Positions 10,324 to 18,184 of a stretch of 64,000 bases of DNA are shown here, piece after piece; position 1 is the stretch's first letter, and the number at the start of each line of letters is the position of its first letter. Under the pieces are notes generated by a model. That model worked only from the letters and a program-made list of their open reading frames with translations, made no database searches and had not been told where the DNA came from. The translations under genes were made by a program, and so were the position numbers. Source of the DNA: Mycolicibacterium poriferae (lineage in GTDB: Bacteria > Actinomycetota > Actinomycetes > Mycobacteriales > Mycobacteriaceae); contig NZ_AP022570.1 of assembly GCF_010728325.1 (NCBI RefSeq), positions 2,294,001 through 2,358,000 of the forward strand, given 5' to 3'.

Positions 10324-11288
10324 CGCGGACCCCCTCCGGTCAACAGGTCGAGCAGGTCCCATTCGGTTTCGCTGACCCGACGGCCGATGGCGGCGAGCTC
10401 CACCGATTTCGTCTCTCCGGACAGGTGCCGCTCGGCCTGGTAACGGCAGATCACACCCCAGCGCAACGTGGCCACTGTCAGCCACCACCGGAACGCGTTC
10501 CGGTCCACCGCGATGCCCGCGGCTTCTTCGTAGGACACCAGGAACGCCTCGACGCCGCCGAGCCCGCCGGCGCCGAGGGACGAGGGCGCACCGAACCGCC
10601 ACGCCCGCACACAGAACCAGGCCAGATCTTCGTAGACCTCGCCGAGGTGCGTCAGCTCCCAATCCAGCACCGCCGCAAGACCCGAGTCGTCGACGATGAG
10701 ATTGCCCATCCGGAAGTCTCCGTGCACCAACCGCGTCGGCGAGGGGGAGGGCCGGCTCTTCTCGAGTTGTCGGAACGTCCATTCGAACGTCGCGGTCGTG
10801 TCGCCGATCTCGTCGAGTCGTTGACGCCAGTCGGTGAGTTCATCGACCCGGCTCAGCCCGATACCGTCGAAGTCCGCGCGGTGAACGGCGGCCAGCGCCT
10901 CGGCGCACTGCCGCAGCAGTCGTGCGCGGCCCTCGTCGTCGAGGCCGCGGTAGATGCGGCGCACGATCGTCTCCCCGGCGACGGCTGCACAGATCAGATA
11001 CGGGTTGCCCAGCGCGGCAGCAGAATTGTCGGTGGCCAAGATGCGCGGGACCGGTGCGCCGGCTGCGGCGGCGCGCTGCTGGACCGCTGCTTCCAGTTCC
11101 ATCGAGGCGTGCACGTCGTCGGGAGGGCCGGTCCGCAGGATGAGTGCGGGGGCGTCGGCGGAACTGGTCGAGAACGCCCACGTCGTTCGGCTGGCGCCAC
11201 CGGTGAGCCGCTGCAGATCTGTGACCTCGACCTCACCGAGCACAGGGGCGAGGACCCGCTCCAGACCTCGGGCCAGCTCGTCACTCAC
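10320..11288 (-). CDS. APH-family phosphotransferase (ACAD11/LvaA-like kinase)
   Basis: A 322-residue kinase-fold protein. RLTGGASRTTWAF is the nucleotide-binding loop. The catalytic loop is LVHGDFRMGNLIVDD near residue 195 and the metal site is VLDWELTHLGEVYEDLAWF. This subfamily pairs with acyl-CoA dehydrogenases and is known from LvaA and the kinase domain of ACAD10/ACAD11, which phosphorylate the hydroxyl group of 4-hydroxyacyl-CoA. ATGA overlaps at both ends with the acyl-CoA dehydrogenase and DUF6285 genes show that the three are translated together. The role on a hydroxyacyl-CoA is inferred from this context. Confidence 0.85.
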   Translation of the reverse strand: MSDELARGLERVLAPVLGEVEVTDLQRLTGGASRTTWAFSTSSADAPALILRTGPPDDVHASMELEAAVQQRAAAAGAPVPRILATDNSAAALGNPYLICAAVAGETIVRRIYRGLDDEGRARLLRQCAEALAAVHRADFDGIGLSRVDELTDWRQRLDEIGDTTATFEWTFRQLEKSRPSPSPTRLVHGDFRMGNLIVDDSGLAAVLDWELTHLGEVYEDLAWFCVRAWRFGAPSSLGAGGLGGVEAFLVSYEEAAGIAVDRNAFRWWLTVATLRWGVICRYQAERHLSGETKSVELAAIGRRVSETEWDLLDLLTGGGPR

Positions 11289-12529
11289 CTGGTTCCCCGC
11301 CCGAAGCCGAAGAGCCGCTGCGCCACCCGGCGAATCTGGATCTCCTCGGCGCCCTCGGTGATCCGGTAGCGGCGGTGGTGGCGATAGATGTGCTCGAACG
11401 GCTCGTGACGGCTGTAACCCACCCCGCCGAACACCTGCATGGCTCGATCGGCGGCTTCACACACGAGACGGTTGGCCCGGTAGTTCGCCATCGACACCTT
11501 GTCGGACACCTCCATGTGGTGGTTCCCGTCAAGGTGGCTGGCGGCGTAGTAGACGAGCAACCGCACCATCTGCGCCTCGGTCTGTAGTTCGACCAGCGGC
11601 CACTGCACGGCTTGGTTGACCGCCAGCGGTTTGCCGAAGACCGAGCGTTCACCGGCATAGGCGACGGCACGGTCGATGCAGTACTGGGCCGCCCCCAGGC
11701 TGCTGGCGGCCTGCCGGATCCTGTTCTCGTGCAGAAACGTCTGACCGACCTCGAGGCCGCGGTCGAGTTCGCCGAGAACCGCGTCGGCGGGGACTCGGAC
11801 GTTGTCGAGTTCGACCTCTCCGTGGTCGGTGGGCATGTTGAACGTCCACCAGTAGTAGGGCACCGAGAAGCCTGGGGCGTCGGTCGGCACCAGGAAGGCG
11901 GTGATGCCCCGGGCCTGACCGGGCTCGCCCGAGGTGCGTGCGAACACCAGGTCATGGGTGGCGCGGTGCACGCCGGTGTTGAAGCGCTTGGTCCCGTTGA
12001 TGATCCAGTCGTCACCGTCGCGCTCGGCGCGGGTCTCCAGCCATGTGGCATCCGAGCCGTGGTTCGGCTCGGTCAGGCCGAACGCCATCGAACGCTCACC
12101 GGTGATCAGCGCTTCGGTCCACTCCTTCCTCTGCGCGTCGGTGCCGAACCGGTCCATCATGATGACCTGGGGGAAGTTGCCGACGATCGAGGACTCGTCC
12201 TGCAGGTCGTTGTGCAGCCCGAGGCCCTTGTGGGCCAGATGCTCGCGGATGACCGCCATGTCGATGTTGCTGCCGTCGCGCCCACCGAATTGCGACGGGA
12301 GCCCGTAGCGCAGCCAGCCGGCAGCATCGGCTCGGCGGCGCATCTCGCCGAGCAGCTCCTCCCACTCCCGCCGGGGAACCCCGCCGTTGTCCCAATCGGT
12401 GCGGGCGTGCTCTCGGCGGTGGTCGAAGTACTGGATGTGTTCGCGTTCCAGCGGTTTGATCTCCACCTCGATGAACTCGTCCATGTCGGCGAGAACGCCG
12501 GGCAGATGGTCGGGAAGGCTGAAATCCAC
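11285..12529 (-). CDS. Acyl-CoA dehydrogenase (ACAD11/LvaC-like)
   Basis: A 414-residue flavoprotein of the acyl-CoA dehydrogenase family. The FAD-binding strand FGLTEPNHGSDATWLETRA lies near residue 150. The C-terminal helical domain carries QVFGGVGYSRHEPFEHIYRHHRRYRITEGAEEIQ. The catalytic base of ordinary dehydrogenases is a Glu near the YRITEGAEE segment. Enzymes paired with APH kinases instead remove phosphate from 4-phosphoacyl-CoA to give an enoyl-CoA. The start is a GTG at 12529 with GAGGAG eight bases upstream. It lies 25 bp downstream of the TetR gene and overlaps the kinase start by ATGA. Confidence 0.88.
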   Translation of the reverse strand: MDFSLPDHLPGVLADMDEFIEVEIKPLEREHIQYFDHRREHARTDWDNGGVPRREWEELLGEMRRRADAAGWLRYGLPSQFGGRDGSNIDMAVIREHLAHKGLGLHNDLQDESSIVGNFPQVIMMDRFGTDAQRKEWTEALITGERSMAFGLTEPNHGSDATWLETRAERDGDDWIINGTKRFNTGVHRATHDLVFARTSGEPGQARGITAFLVPTDAPGFSVPYYWWTFNMPTDHGEVELDNVRVPADAVLGELDRGLEVGQTFLHENRIRQAASSLGAAQYCIDRAVAYAGERSVFGKPLAVNQAVQWPLVELQTEAQMVRLLVYYAASHLDGNHHMEVSDKVSMANYRANRLVCEAADRAMQVFGGVGYSRHEPFEHIYRHHRRYRITEGAEEIQIRRVAQRLFGFGRGTR

Positions 12530-12554
12530 GTCTACTCCTCAATACCCTTGCAAT

Positions 12555-13169
12555 TCAATACCCGTACAGTGTCTTCTTCCAGATGCGCGACAGCGTCGCG
12601 ATGGCGTTTTCGTCGTCGATGCCCAGCCCCAGCTCCGAGTTGCCGGCGACCACGGTGGTGAAGTTCTCGAACAGCAGGGCGATCGCCGCGGCGGTCCACT
12701 CGGGATTCAGCTCCGCGCCGTAGCCCTGCTCTTGGGCGCGCCGCACCGAAGCCGCGATGATGTCCATTCCGAAACGGCGGAACTCGTTCTGCACCTCGGC
12801 GAAACGTGACTGCGTGGCCGCGAGCTGCGCGACGGCGATCATGATGCCGATGTTCTGGGTGAACATCGTCCAGTATCCCGACACCACCGTGGTGAAGAAC
12901 GCGTCGTCGTCGGCTGAGGTGGGCAACGCGAGGCGCAACCCCGACGGTGTGACGACGTCGTGCAGGAACGACTCGGCCAGCGCGGCGAGCAGATCCTCCT
13001 TGTCGGTGTAATACCGGTAGAACGCTGCCGGCGATCTGCCGGCCGCCGAGGTGATGTCGCTGAGAGTGGTCCCGTGGAAACCGCGTTCGGCGAACAGCGT
13101 GCGGGCCGCCTGCGCGATCGCCTCCCGGGTCTGGCGCCCCTTCGCGCTGAGGTTCCCCGGGTCGGGCAC
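12555..13169 (-). CDS. TetR-family transcriptional regulator
   Basis: A 204-residue TetR regulator embedded in the catabolic operon, and a candidate for its ligand-controlled repressor. The N-terminal helix-turn-helix is clear: KGRQTREAIAQAARTLFAERGFHGTTLSDI then AGRSPAAFYRYYTDKEDLL. The C-terminal helical ligand domain has no recognisable specificity. The GTG at 13169 is preferred because the frame upstream runs into the lyase gene, which stops at 13175. The gene ends GGGTATTGA, and the same nine bases recur 18 bp downstream within the ribosome-binding site of the acyl-CoA dehydrogenase. The palindrome at 17702-17723 is a plausible target. Confidence 0.85.
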   Translation of the reverse strand: MPDPGNLSAKGRQTREAIAQAARTLFAERGFHGTTLSDITSAAGRSPAAFYRYYTDKEDLLAALAESFLHDVVTPSGLRLALPTSADDDAFFTTVVSGYWTMFTQNIGIMIAVAQLAATQSRFAEVQNEFRRFGMDIIAASVRRAQEQGYGAELNPEWTAAAIALLFENFTTVVAGNSELGLGIDDENAIATLSRIWKKTLYGY

Positions 13170-13174
13170 CGTGC

Positions 13175-14089
13175 TCAGTCCCGGATCCGGTCGCCGGCTC
13201 GCAGCAGTGCGCTCGGCAGGTCGTGGCCGACTGCACGCTGCGCTACCTGAGCGGCCGCGATCGCCGCCCCGAGGTCCACGTCGACGTGAACACCGCTGTC
13301 GCGCAACAGGTACACCAGGTCTTCGGTGGCGATGTTGCCGCTGGCACCCGGGGCGAACGGGCATCCGCCGAGGCCACCGATCGAGGCGTCGAGCCGTGTG
13401 ACACCGGCGCTGACGGCGGCGTACGCGCAGGCCAGACCCGCGCCGCGGGTGTTGTGGAAGTGCGCACCCAGCGGGACATCGGCGATGCGTGGCCGCAGCC
13501 GATCGATCAGGTCGGCGACCCGGCGGGGCGTGGCCGTGCCGATCGTGTCGGCGATCGCCAGGCGGTCGGCGCCGGCGTCGACCGCCGCAGAGACGACGTC
13601 GAGTACCCGCTGAGGGGATGTCGGACCGTCGAAGGGGCAGTCCCAGGCGGTGGCGATGATGACCTCGACGGTGACGTCGCTGTCGTGGGCGATCGCGACG
13701 ATCTCGGGGATCTGCGCGGTCGCCTCCGCCGATGAGCGGCCCACGTTGGCGCGGCTGTGGCCGTCGGCCGCGGAGACGACGTACTCGACGGAGCGCAACC
13801 CGGCCGCGATCGCCCGCTTGGCCCCGTTGGGGCTGGCCACCAGAGCAGAGAATTCGATGTCGGCGAACTGCGGCAGCTCAGCAGCGAGCTCGGCGGCATC
13901 CGCCAGAGCGGGCACCTTCGACGGGGAGACGAACGCCGTCGCCTCCATCTCCCGCACCCCGGTGGCCGCCACCGCGGCGAGCAGTTCGAGCTTGGCGGAC
14001 AGCGGGATCGGCCGTTCGATCTGCAGGCCGTCGCGCAGGGACACATCGCGGATGTCGACGTGGGCAGGTAACTCCGGCCGTTGACTCAC
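13175..14089 (-). CDS. Hydroxymethylglutaryl-CoA lyase family protein
   Basis: A 304-residue DRE-TIM lyase. The N-terminal metal site is VSLRDGLQIE, with ATAFVSPSKVPALAD and the invariant HFHNTRGAGLACAYAA metal histidines. The active-site cysteine loop is GLGGCPFAPGASGNIATED near residue 260, characteristic of HMG-CoA lyase rather than isopropylmalate synthase. The enzyme cleaves 3-hydroxy-3-methylglutaryl-CoA to acetoacetate and acetyl-CoA. A related 3-hydroxy-3-alkyl substrate is possible given the unusual neighbours. The ATG at 14089 overlaps the CoA-transferase stop (ATGA). Confidence 0.88.
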   Translation of the reverse strand: MSQRPELPAHVDIRDVSLRDGLQIERPIPLSAKLELLAAVAATGVREMEATAFVSPSKVPALADAAELAAELPQFADIEFSALVASPNGAKRAIAAGLRSVEYVVSAADGHSRANVGRSSAEATAQIPEIVAIAHDSDVTVEVIIATAWDCPFDGPTSPQRVLDVVSAAVDAGADRLAIADTIGTATPRRVADLIDRLRPRIADVPLGAHFHNTRGAGLACAYAAVSAGVTRLDASIGGLGGCPFAPGASGNIATEDLVYLLRDSGVHVDVDLGAAIAAAQVAQRAVGHDLPSALLRAGDRIRD

Positions 14090-15303
14090 AGCACGCCCTC
14101 CGTTCGCAGCTGGTGCAACTCCGCCTCGGTGTGGCCGAGCAGAGCACCGATGATCTCGTCGTTGTGCTGGCCGGGATGAGCCGAGCCGGCTCGGCGGATC
14201 GTGCCGGGCGTCTCGGTCAACACCGGTATGACGCCGGGACCCTTGACGTTCCGACCGATGCGTTCGTCCCAGTGGTCGGCGATCATGCCGCGGGCCTGCA
14301 GTTGGGGATCTTCGACCACCTCAGCGACGGTGTTGATCGGTCCGGCGATCACGCCGGCCTCCGACAGCGTGGCGATGATGTCGCCCGGTTCCCGGCTGCC
14401 GGCCCAGGCGCCGATGATCTTGTCCAGTTCGTCCTGGTTGCGCCCGCGCGCGACATGGTCGGCGAACCGCTCGTCGGTGGCGAGCTCGGGCTGTCCCATC
14501 GCCTGGCACAGGCGGCGGAAGACGGTGTCCTGGTTGGCGGCGATCACCACCCAGCTACCGTCCGCGGTGGGGTAGATGTTCGACGGGGCGATACCTTCCA
14601 GCCGCGTGCCCGACGGTCCCCGCACGACGCCGCCGACGTCGTAATCGGGGATGGTCGATTCCTGCACGGCCAGGCATGCTTCGGTCAAAGCCGCGTCGAC
14701 CACCTGCCCGTGGCCGGTCACCGTGCGCCGGTACAACGCCGCCAAAGCGCCCTGCGCAGCGAACATTCCGGCGAGACTGTCACCCAGGGACAGTGCCAGC
14801 CGTGGCGGCGGCCCGCCGGGGAAGCCGTTCATGTGGCGCAAGCCGCTGGCCGCCTCGGCGACCGAGGCGTAGCCGGCCTTGTGCGCGTCGGGTCCGGTCT
14901 GGCCGTACCCGGACACCCGGACCAGGATGATGCCGCCGTTGCGTTCGCGCAGCACGTCGTAACCCAGGCCCCATTTCTCCAGCGTTCCCGGCCGGAAGTT
15001 CTCGACGACGATGTCGGATTTCTCGACCAGTTCGAGGAACAGCTCCCGGCCGCGGGGGACCCGAAGGTCGAGCGTGACCGCCTTCTTGTTGCGCGCGTGC
15101 ACAGTCCAGAAGAAATGATGACCGTTCAGTTCGGCCTGACCCCAGGTGCGCAACGGATCCGGCGCCCCCGGCGGCTCGATCTTGATGACCTCGGCGCCCA
15201 TGTCGCCGAGCAGGCGGCCGGCGAACGGTCCCGAGATCAGGGTGCCGACCTCGAGGACCCGGATCCCGTCGAGCGGACCGGCCGGCGGCGACGCCATGCT
15301 CAC
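14086..15303 (-). CDS. Class III (CaiB/BaiF) CoA-transferase
   Basis: A 405-residue family III CoA-transferase, which moves CoA between carboxylic acids without a ping-pong glutamyl-CoA of the class I type. Family motifs: VLEVGTLISGPFAGRLLGDMGAEVIKIE at the N-terminus, VTLDLRVPRG, and ENFRPGTLEKWGLGYDVL. The predicted catalytic aspartate is in ALSLGDSLAGMFA. The C-terminal part ends GHTEAELHQLRTEGVL. Two starts compete: GTG at 15303, overlapping the hydrolase stop (GTGA) with GAGG five bases upstream, and ATG at 15297. The GTG has better spacing and is used. It probably activates the pathway acid to its CoA ester. Confidence 0.88.
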   Translation of the reverse strand: MSMASPPAGPLDGIRVLEVGTLISGPFAGRLLGDMGAEVIKIEPPGAPDPLRTWGQAELNGHHFFWTVHARNKKAVTLDLRVPRGRELFLELVEKSDIVVENFRPGTLEKWGLGYDVLRERNGGIILVRVSGYGQTGPDAHKAGYASVAEAASGLRHMNGFPGGPPPRLALSLGDSLAGMFAAQGALAALYRRTVTGHGQVVDAALTEACLAVQESTIPDYDVGGVVRGPSGTRLEGIAPSNIYPTADGSWVVIAANQDTVFRRLCQAMGQPELATDERFADHVARGRNQDELDKIIGAWAGSREPGDIIATLSEAGVIAGPINTVAEVVEDPQLQARGMIADHWDERIGRNVKGPGVIPVLTETPGTIRRAGSAHPGQHNDEIIGALLGHTEAELHQLRTEGVL

Positions 15304-16508
15304 TGCGGCCTCGCGAACTGGTGGCGCACCAGCCAGTCGGTGACGATGCCGACCGCTTCGCGCAGCTTGTCGCGCTGGTCGGCGCCGGCGTAATAGTGGT
15401 TCGCGCCGGGGATCTCGAACATCTCCTTGTCGGCGTGGCCGATCGCCTCGAAGATCCGGCGGGTGTGGCTGGGTGTGCAGGCATCGTCGGCGAGGTTGCC
15501 GATCACCAGCGCCGGAACGGAGATGTCGGGGCCGCACTTGACGGCGTCGCCGTGGGCGTCGTCGTAGCTCCACTGCGAGAGCCAACTACGCAACGTGCAG
15601 AATCTGGCGAGGCCGACCGGACTCATGTTCACCACTCGAGGATCGCCCAGATAGCAGGTCCCCGGTGTGCGTTCGTTGGGATCGACCAGCGGATCCAGCC
15701 AGCGGGGATCAGCCATCGTGCCGTGCACGACGAACGCGAACTCGTCCTGCGGGCGGCCGGCTGCCCGCAGCTCGGCCAGTTTGTCCTTCACCCACCGGGT
15801 GATCCGCCGGTTGCGCGCGATCTGGGCGGAGCGGTAGCGCTCCAGGAACTCCGCCGTGTAGGGCGGCTGGTTGGGGTTGGCCGGGTCGTACAGGTCCAGC
15901 TCCGGGTCGCGCCTGGTGGGATCGGACTCGTCGAGGATCGACGCATCCAACCACTCGGTCATGGTTCCGTGTCTGCTGATGTGCGCGGCGAGCAGCATGA
16001 TCCCGTCGGCGGGGATGAGACCGAGTTGCGTCAGGTCGGGGCCGTCGCCCGACGGGCTGGCCGTGACGGTGGGCCGCTGTGCCTGCTGCTGGTAGAACGC
16101 CGACAGCGAGCCGCCGCCGCTCCACCCGGCGAGAACGACCTTGGTGTAGCCCAGGCGTTCCTTGGCGTCCCTGATGCATTCGCCGAGGTCTTCGACCACT
16201 TTCTCCATCAGCAACGCGGAGTCGGTGCCCCGGAACCGGCTGTTGCAGTAGATGACGTGGTGTCCGGCGCGGGCGAGCGCGTTGATCATGGGCAGGTACG
16301 CGCCGCCTCCGATCGGGTGCATGAACACCAGCACGGTGTCCGACGCGCGGTGCCGGGGTTTGAGCAGATAGCTCTCCAGCACCACCAGCTCGGCGATGCC
16401 GCCGTAGACGTCGCGTACCGCTGAGTTGTTCTGATAGGCAACCAGATACGGGATCCGGTCGTAATCGTGTTTGGCCGGAGCGGGACGCTCGGTGGTGGTG
16501 GCGCCCAT
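15300..16508 (-). CDS. Alpha/beta hydrolase of catabolic operon
   Basis: A 402-residue alpha/beta hydrolase. FMHPIGGGAYLPMINALARAGHHV gives the oxyanion region, GWSGGGS near residue 128 the nucleophile serine, and ANHYYAGADQRDKLRE near residue 380 the catalytic histidine. VIGNLADDACTP supplies the likely acid. The size and large cap region suggest an ester, lactone or C-C hydrolase; substrate unknown. The ATG at 16508 (MGATTTERP) is preceded by GAGGATCCTG. It is reached through two 10-codon mini-ORFs, with the stop of the second sharing a base with this ATG (TGATG). The frame can also be opened at a TTG inside the repeat (16532). The stop overlaps the CoA-transferase GTG. Confidence 0.85.
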   Translation of the reverse strand: MGATTTERPAPAKHDYDRIPYLVAYQNNSAVRDVYGGIAELVVLESYLLKPRHRASDTVLVFMHPIGGGAYLPMINALARAGHHVIYCNSRFRGTDSALLMEKVVEDLGECIRDAKERLGYTKVVLAGWSGGGSLSAFYQQQAQRPTVTASPSGDGPDLTQLGLIPADGIMLLAAHISRHGTMTEWLDASILDESDPTRRDPELDLYDPANPNQPPYTAEFLERYRSAQIARNRRITRWVKDKLAELRAAGRPQDEFAFVVHGTMADPRWLDPLVDPNERTPGTCYLGDPRVVNMSPVGLARFCTLRSWLSQWSYDDAHGDAVKCGPDISVPALVIGNLADDACTPSHTRRIFEAIGHADKEMFEIPGANHYYAGADQRDKLREAVGIVTDWLVRHQFARPQ

Positions 16509-16540
16509 CAGGATCCTCGCTTCTTCGCGCAAGCGCTCAT
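16508..16540 (-). CDS. Mini-ORF 2 (MSACAKKRGS, identical copy)
   Basis: Second copy of the 11-codon frame, arising from the 32-bp duplication. It starts on the TGATG of mini-ORF 1 and ends on the TGATG that opens the hydrolase gene. Together the two copies keep an unbroken chain of stop/start couplings between the two catabolic genes. Confidence 0.35.
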   Translation of the reverse strand: MSACAKKRGS

Positions 16541-16572
16541 CAGGATCCTCGCTTCTTCGCGCAAGCGCTCAT
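16540..16572 (-). CDS. Mini-ORF 1 (MSACAKKRGS)
   Basis: An 11-codon frame, ATG to TGA, whose ATG overlaps the stop of the upstream dioxygenase gene (ATGA) and whose TGA shares one base with the ATG of an identical second mini-ORF. A GAGGA motif inside it is spaced to drive the next start. It may serve only to pass ribosomes along. No function for the peptide is claimed. Confidence 0.35.
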   Translation of the reverse strand: MSACAKKRGS

Positions 16573-17687
16573 GCGTGCTGCCCCAGGTCGTTGGCCAGGA
16601 TCTCCGCTGACGGGATCAGGCGGCGACGGGTGTCGATGGCGATCACCTGCCAATCCACGGAGTCGAACTCGTCGAACTTGCGGCGGGCCCGTTCCCGCGC
16701 CTTCTCCGGGGCGCCGTGGTGGACGCCCTGCGGGGCATGGGACACCAGTCCCGGTGGCATCGGGATGCCGTAGAGCGAGCCGCCGTGGAAGAACGCGATC
16801 TCGTCGAAATCCACGTTGCGGTGATACCACGGAGTGCGCTCGGTGCCGGGCACACCTTCGGCGGGTTTGGGCAGGAAGTTCATCACGTACACACCGGTGG
16901 CCTGCATGAACAGGTGCACCGTCGGCGGCAGGTGCACGCTGTCGGAGGTCACGACGTTGTAGTCGTCGATGTTGAACGTGAACGCGAAGTTGTCGCCCCG
17001 CCATCCTTCGACGTCGAGGGGATGGTGCCGGTAGTACAGCGTCGTCGTGTCCACACCGTCGACGGGGGAGTGCCTCAGCCGGACTTCGTACTCGCCGTCG
17101 ACATGCGGTCCGTCGCCGTCCTCGCAGGGGCGCGGCTCGGGTAGAACCGCCTGGGACGGGTCGAAGGGGAAGTGGCGTCCGAGGTGTCCGGGGGGCGGCA
17201 CCCGGAACTCGTCAGTCGCCTGGATCATCAGCCACGTCGAGGGTTCGGCGGGAACGTGACGCCAGGTGCACGCCTTGGGCAGGTAGATCCAGTCGCCCTT
17301 GCGGTAGTCCAGCGGTCCGAACTCCGTCTCGAGGCGACCGGTGCCCTCGTGGACGAAGGTCAGCAGGTCGCCGTCGATGTGACGGACGAAGAACGGCATG
17401 GCTTCGGAGCGCCGCGACAGCAGCACCTGACAGTCGGCGTTGGAGAACATCAGCAGGGGCGCGCCGTGCGCGTCGGTGGCGTCGGAGGGCTTCAGCTCAC
17501 TGGACAGCACGTCGAGTGGTCGCAGCGGCCCCACGGTGCGGTACGCGGTCGGATCATGGCGGCGGTACAGGTTGGCGGTGCGTCCGGTGAAGCCACCGCG
17601 GCCGAGTTCGTCGTCCTTGAGACCGTCGAGGTCGGCGTGCAGGCGCCGGGGTGTCTTCCCCTTGCGCAGGTGAACGAACGATTCCAT
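16569..17687 (-). CDS. Homogentisate 1,2-dioxygenase family protein
   Basis: A 372-residue cupin-type protein resembling homogentisate dioxygenase, which opens the aromatic ring of homogentisate with O2 and Fe(II). The iron-site segment is WYHRNVDFDEIAFFHGG near residue 290, followed by PPGLVSHAPQGVHHGAPE with candidate His ligands. The N-terminal half (PFFVRHIDGDLLTFVHEGTGRLETEFG, KGDWIYLPKACTWRH) is also cupin-like. The chain is shorter than classical HmgA proteins (about 430-450), and the neighbours are not those of tyrosine degradation apart from a distant FAH-family gene, so the ring substrate is uncertain. It appears to be the first gene of the operon, 15 bp downstream of a palindromic operator. 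Confidence 0.8.
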   Translation of the reverse strand: MESFVHLRKGKTPRRLHADLDGLKDDELGRGGFTGRTANLYRRHDPTAYRTVGPLRPLDVLSSELKPSDATDAHGAPLLMFSNADCQVLLSRRSEAMPFFVRHIDGDLLTFVHEGTGRLETEFGPLDYRKGDWIYLPKACTWRHVPAEPSTWLMIQATDEFRVPPPGHLGRHFPFDPSQAVLPEPRPCEDGDGPHVDGEYEVRLRHSPVDGVDTTTLYYRHHPLDVEGWRGDNFAFTFNIDDYNVVTSDSVHLPPTVHLFMQATGVYVMNFLPKPAEGVPGTERTPWYHRNVDFDEIAFFHGGSLYGIPMPPGLVSHAPQGVHHGAPEKARERARRKFDEFDSVDWQVIAIDTRRRLIPSAEILANDLGQHA

Positions 17688-17701
17688 GACCCTCCTCTGC
17701 C

Positions 17702-17723
17702 AAAGTAAAATTGAATTTACTTT
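17702..17723. promoter_or_regulatory. Palindromic operator upstream of dioxygenase operon
   Basis: Perfect inverted repeat AAAGTAAA-N6-TTTACTTT (22 bp) in an AT-rich island within GC-rich DNA, 14 bp upstream of the dioxygenase ATG at 17687. Size and symmetry fit a TetR-family operator. The operon's own TetR (12555-13169) is the obvious candidate, but the TetR at 19385-19948 is also possible. Confidence 0.65.
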
Positions 17724-17760
17724 TATTTCTGCTGCGGGTCAACGGGTATGCGCGGCTCCG

Positions 17761-18150
17761 TCAGTCCACGAGGTCGACGCGGACGGTGAGGTGGTTGGTG
17801 CCGAAGGTGCGCACCCCGATGCTGTTGAACTGCGGCAACTCACGCAGGCGCGCTTCGGTGTCGTCGTCGGGCAGCAGGTGTGCCGTGCCGCGGTGCCAGC
17901 GCCCGTTGATCCGCACCCGCACCCTGGGGTCGGCCATGATGTTGCGGACGTAATGCGATTTCTCGCCGAATTCGGAGACGAACCAGAAGGAATCGTCGAC
18001 GCGCCGTCCGCCGACCGGAGTCCTGCGCGGCTCGCCGGATTTGCGCCCCGTCGTCTCGAGCAGTGTCTGGAACGGCATTCGCCTCATCACCCGATTGGCG
18101 ACGTTCTTCTGGAAGAACCGGGTGATGCGGTCCCGGGCGGTGTCGGCCAT
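17761..18150 (-). CDS. Nitroreductase/deazaflavin-dependent oxidoreductase family protein (DUF385-like)
   Basis: A 129-residue protein of the F420-binding split-barrel group related to Ddn. Features are FQTLLETTGRKSGEPRRTPVGGRRVDDSFWFVSEFGEKSHYVRNIMADPRVRVRINGRWH, where TTGRKSG.R.TP and the N-I-x-x-x-P segment match the family pattern. Such proteins use F420H2 (or sometimes FAD) to reduce small molecules; substrate unknown. The ATG at 18150 has AAGGAGG five bases upstream and excludes the low-quality extension of the frame. The gene lies 34 bp downstream of the HsaA-like monooxygenase on the same strand and is likely cotranscribed with it. Confidence 0.8.
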   Translation of the reverse strand: MADTARDRITRFFQKNVANRVMRRMPFQTLLETTGRKSGEPRRTPVGGRRVDDSFWFVSEFGEKSHYVRNIMADPRVRVRINGRWHRGTAHLLPDDDTEARLRELPQFNSIGVRTFGTNHLTVRVDLVD

Positions 18151-18184
18151 GCAAGGCCTCCTTCCTTGTCGGGTCGGCTGGTGT

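Larger units (their letters stand above)
16506..16572 (-). repeat. 32-bp tandem repeat at dioxygenase/hydrolase junction
   Basis: Two identical 32-bp units (16506-16537 and 16538-16569) plus three bases of a third. Read on the minus strand each unit begins ATGAGCGCTTGCGCGAAGA, contains GCGAGGA, a good ribosome-binding site, and ends with TGATG. The stop codon of the dioxygenase gene lies in the first ATGA and the start of the hydrolase in the last TGATG. The core ATGAGC(C)GCTTGCGCGAAGA also forms the 33-bp repeat at 33270-33500. Confidence 0.93.

Noticed and set aside
12536..12564. GGGTATTGA direct repeat as an operator
   Set aside because: One copy is the TetR gene's last codons and stop, the other is part of a ribosome-binding site; better explained as a small junction duplication.
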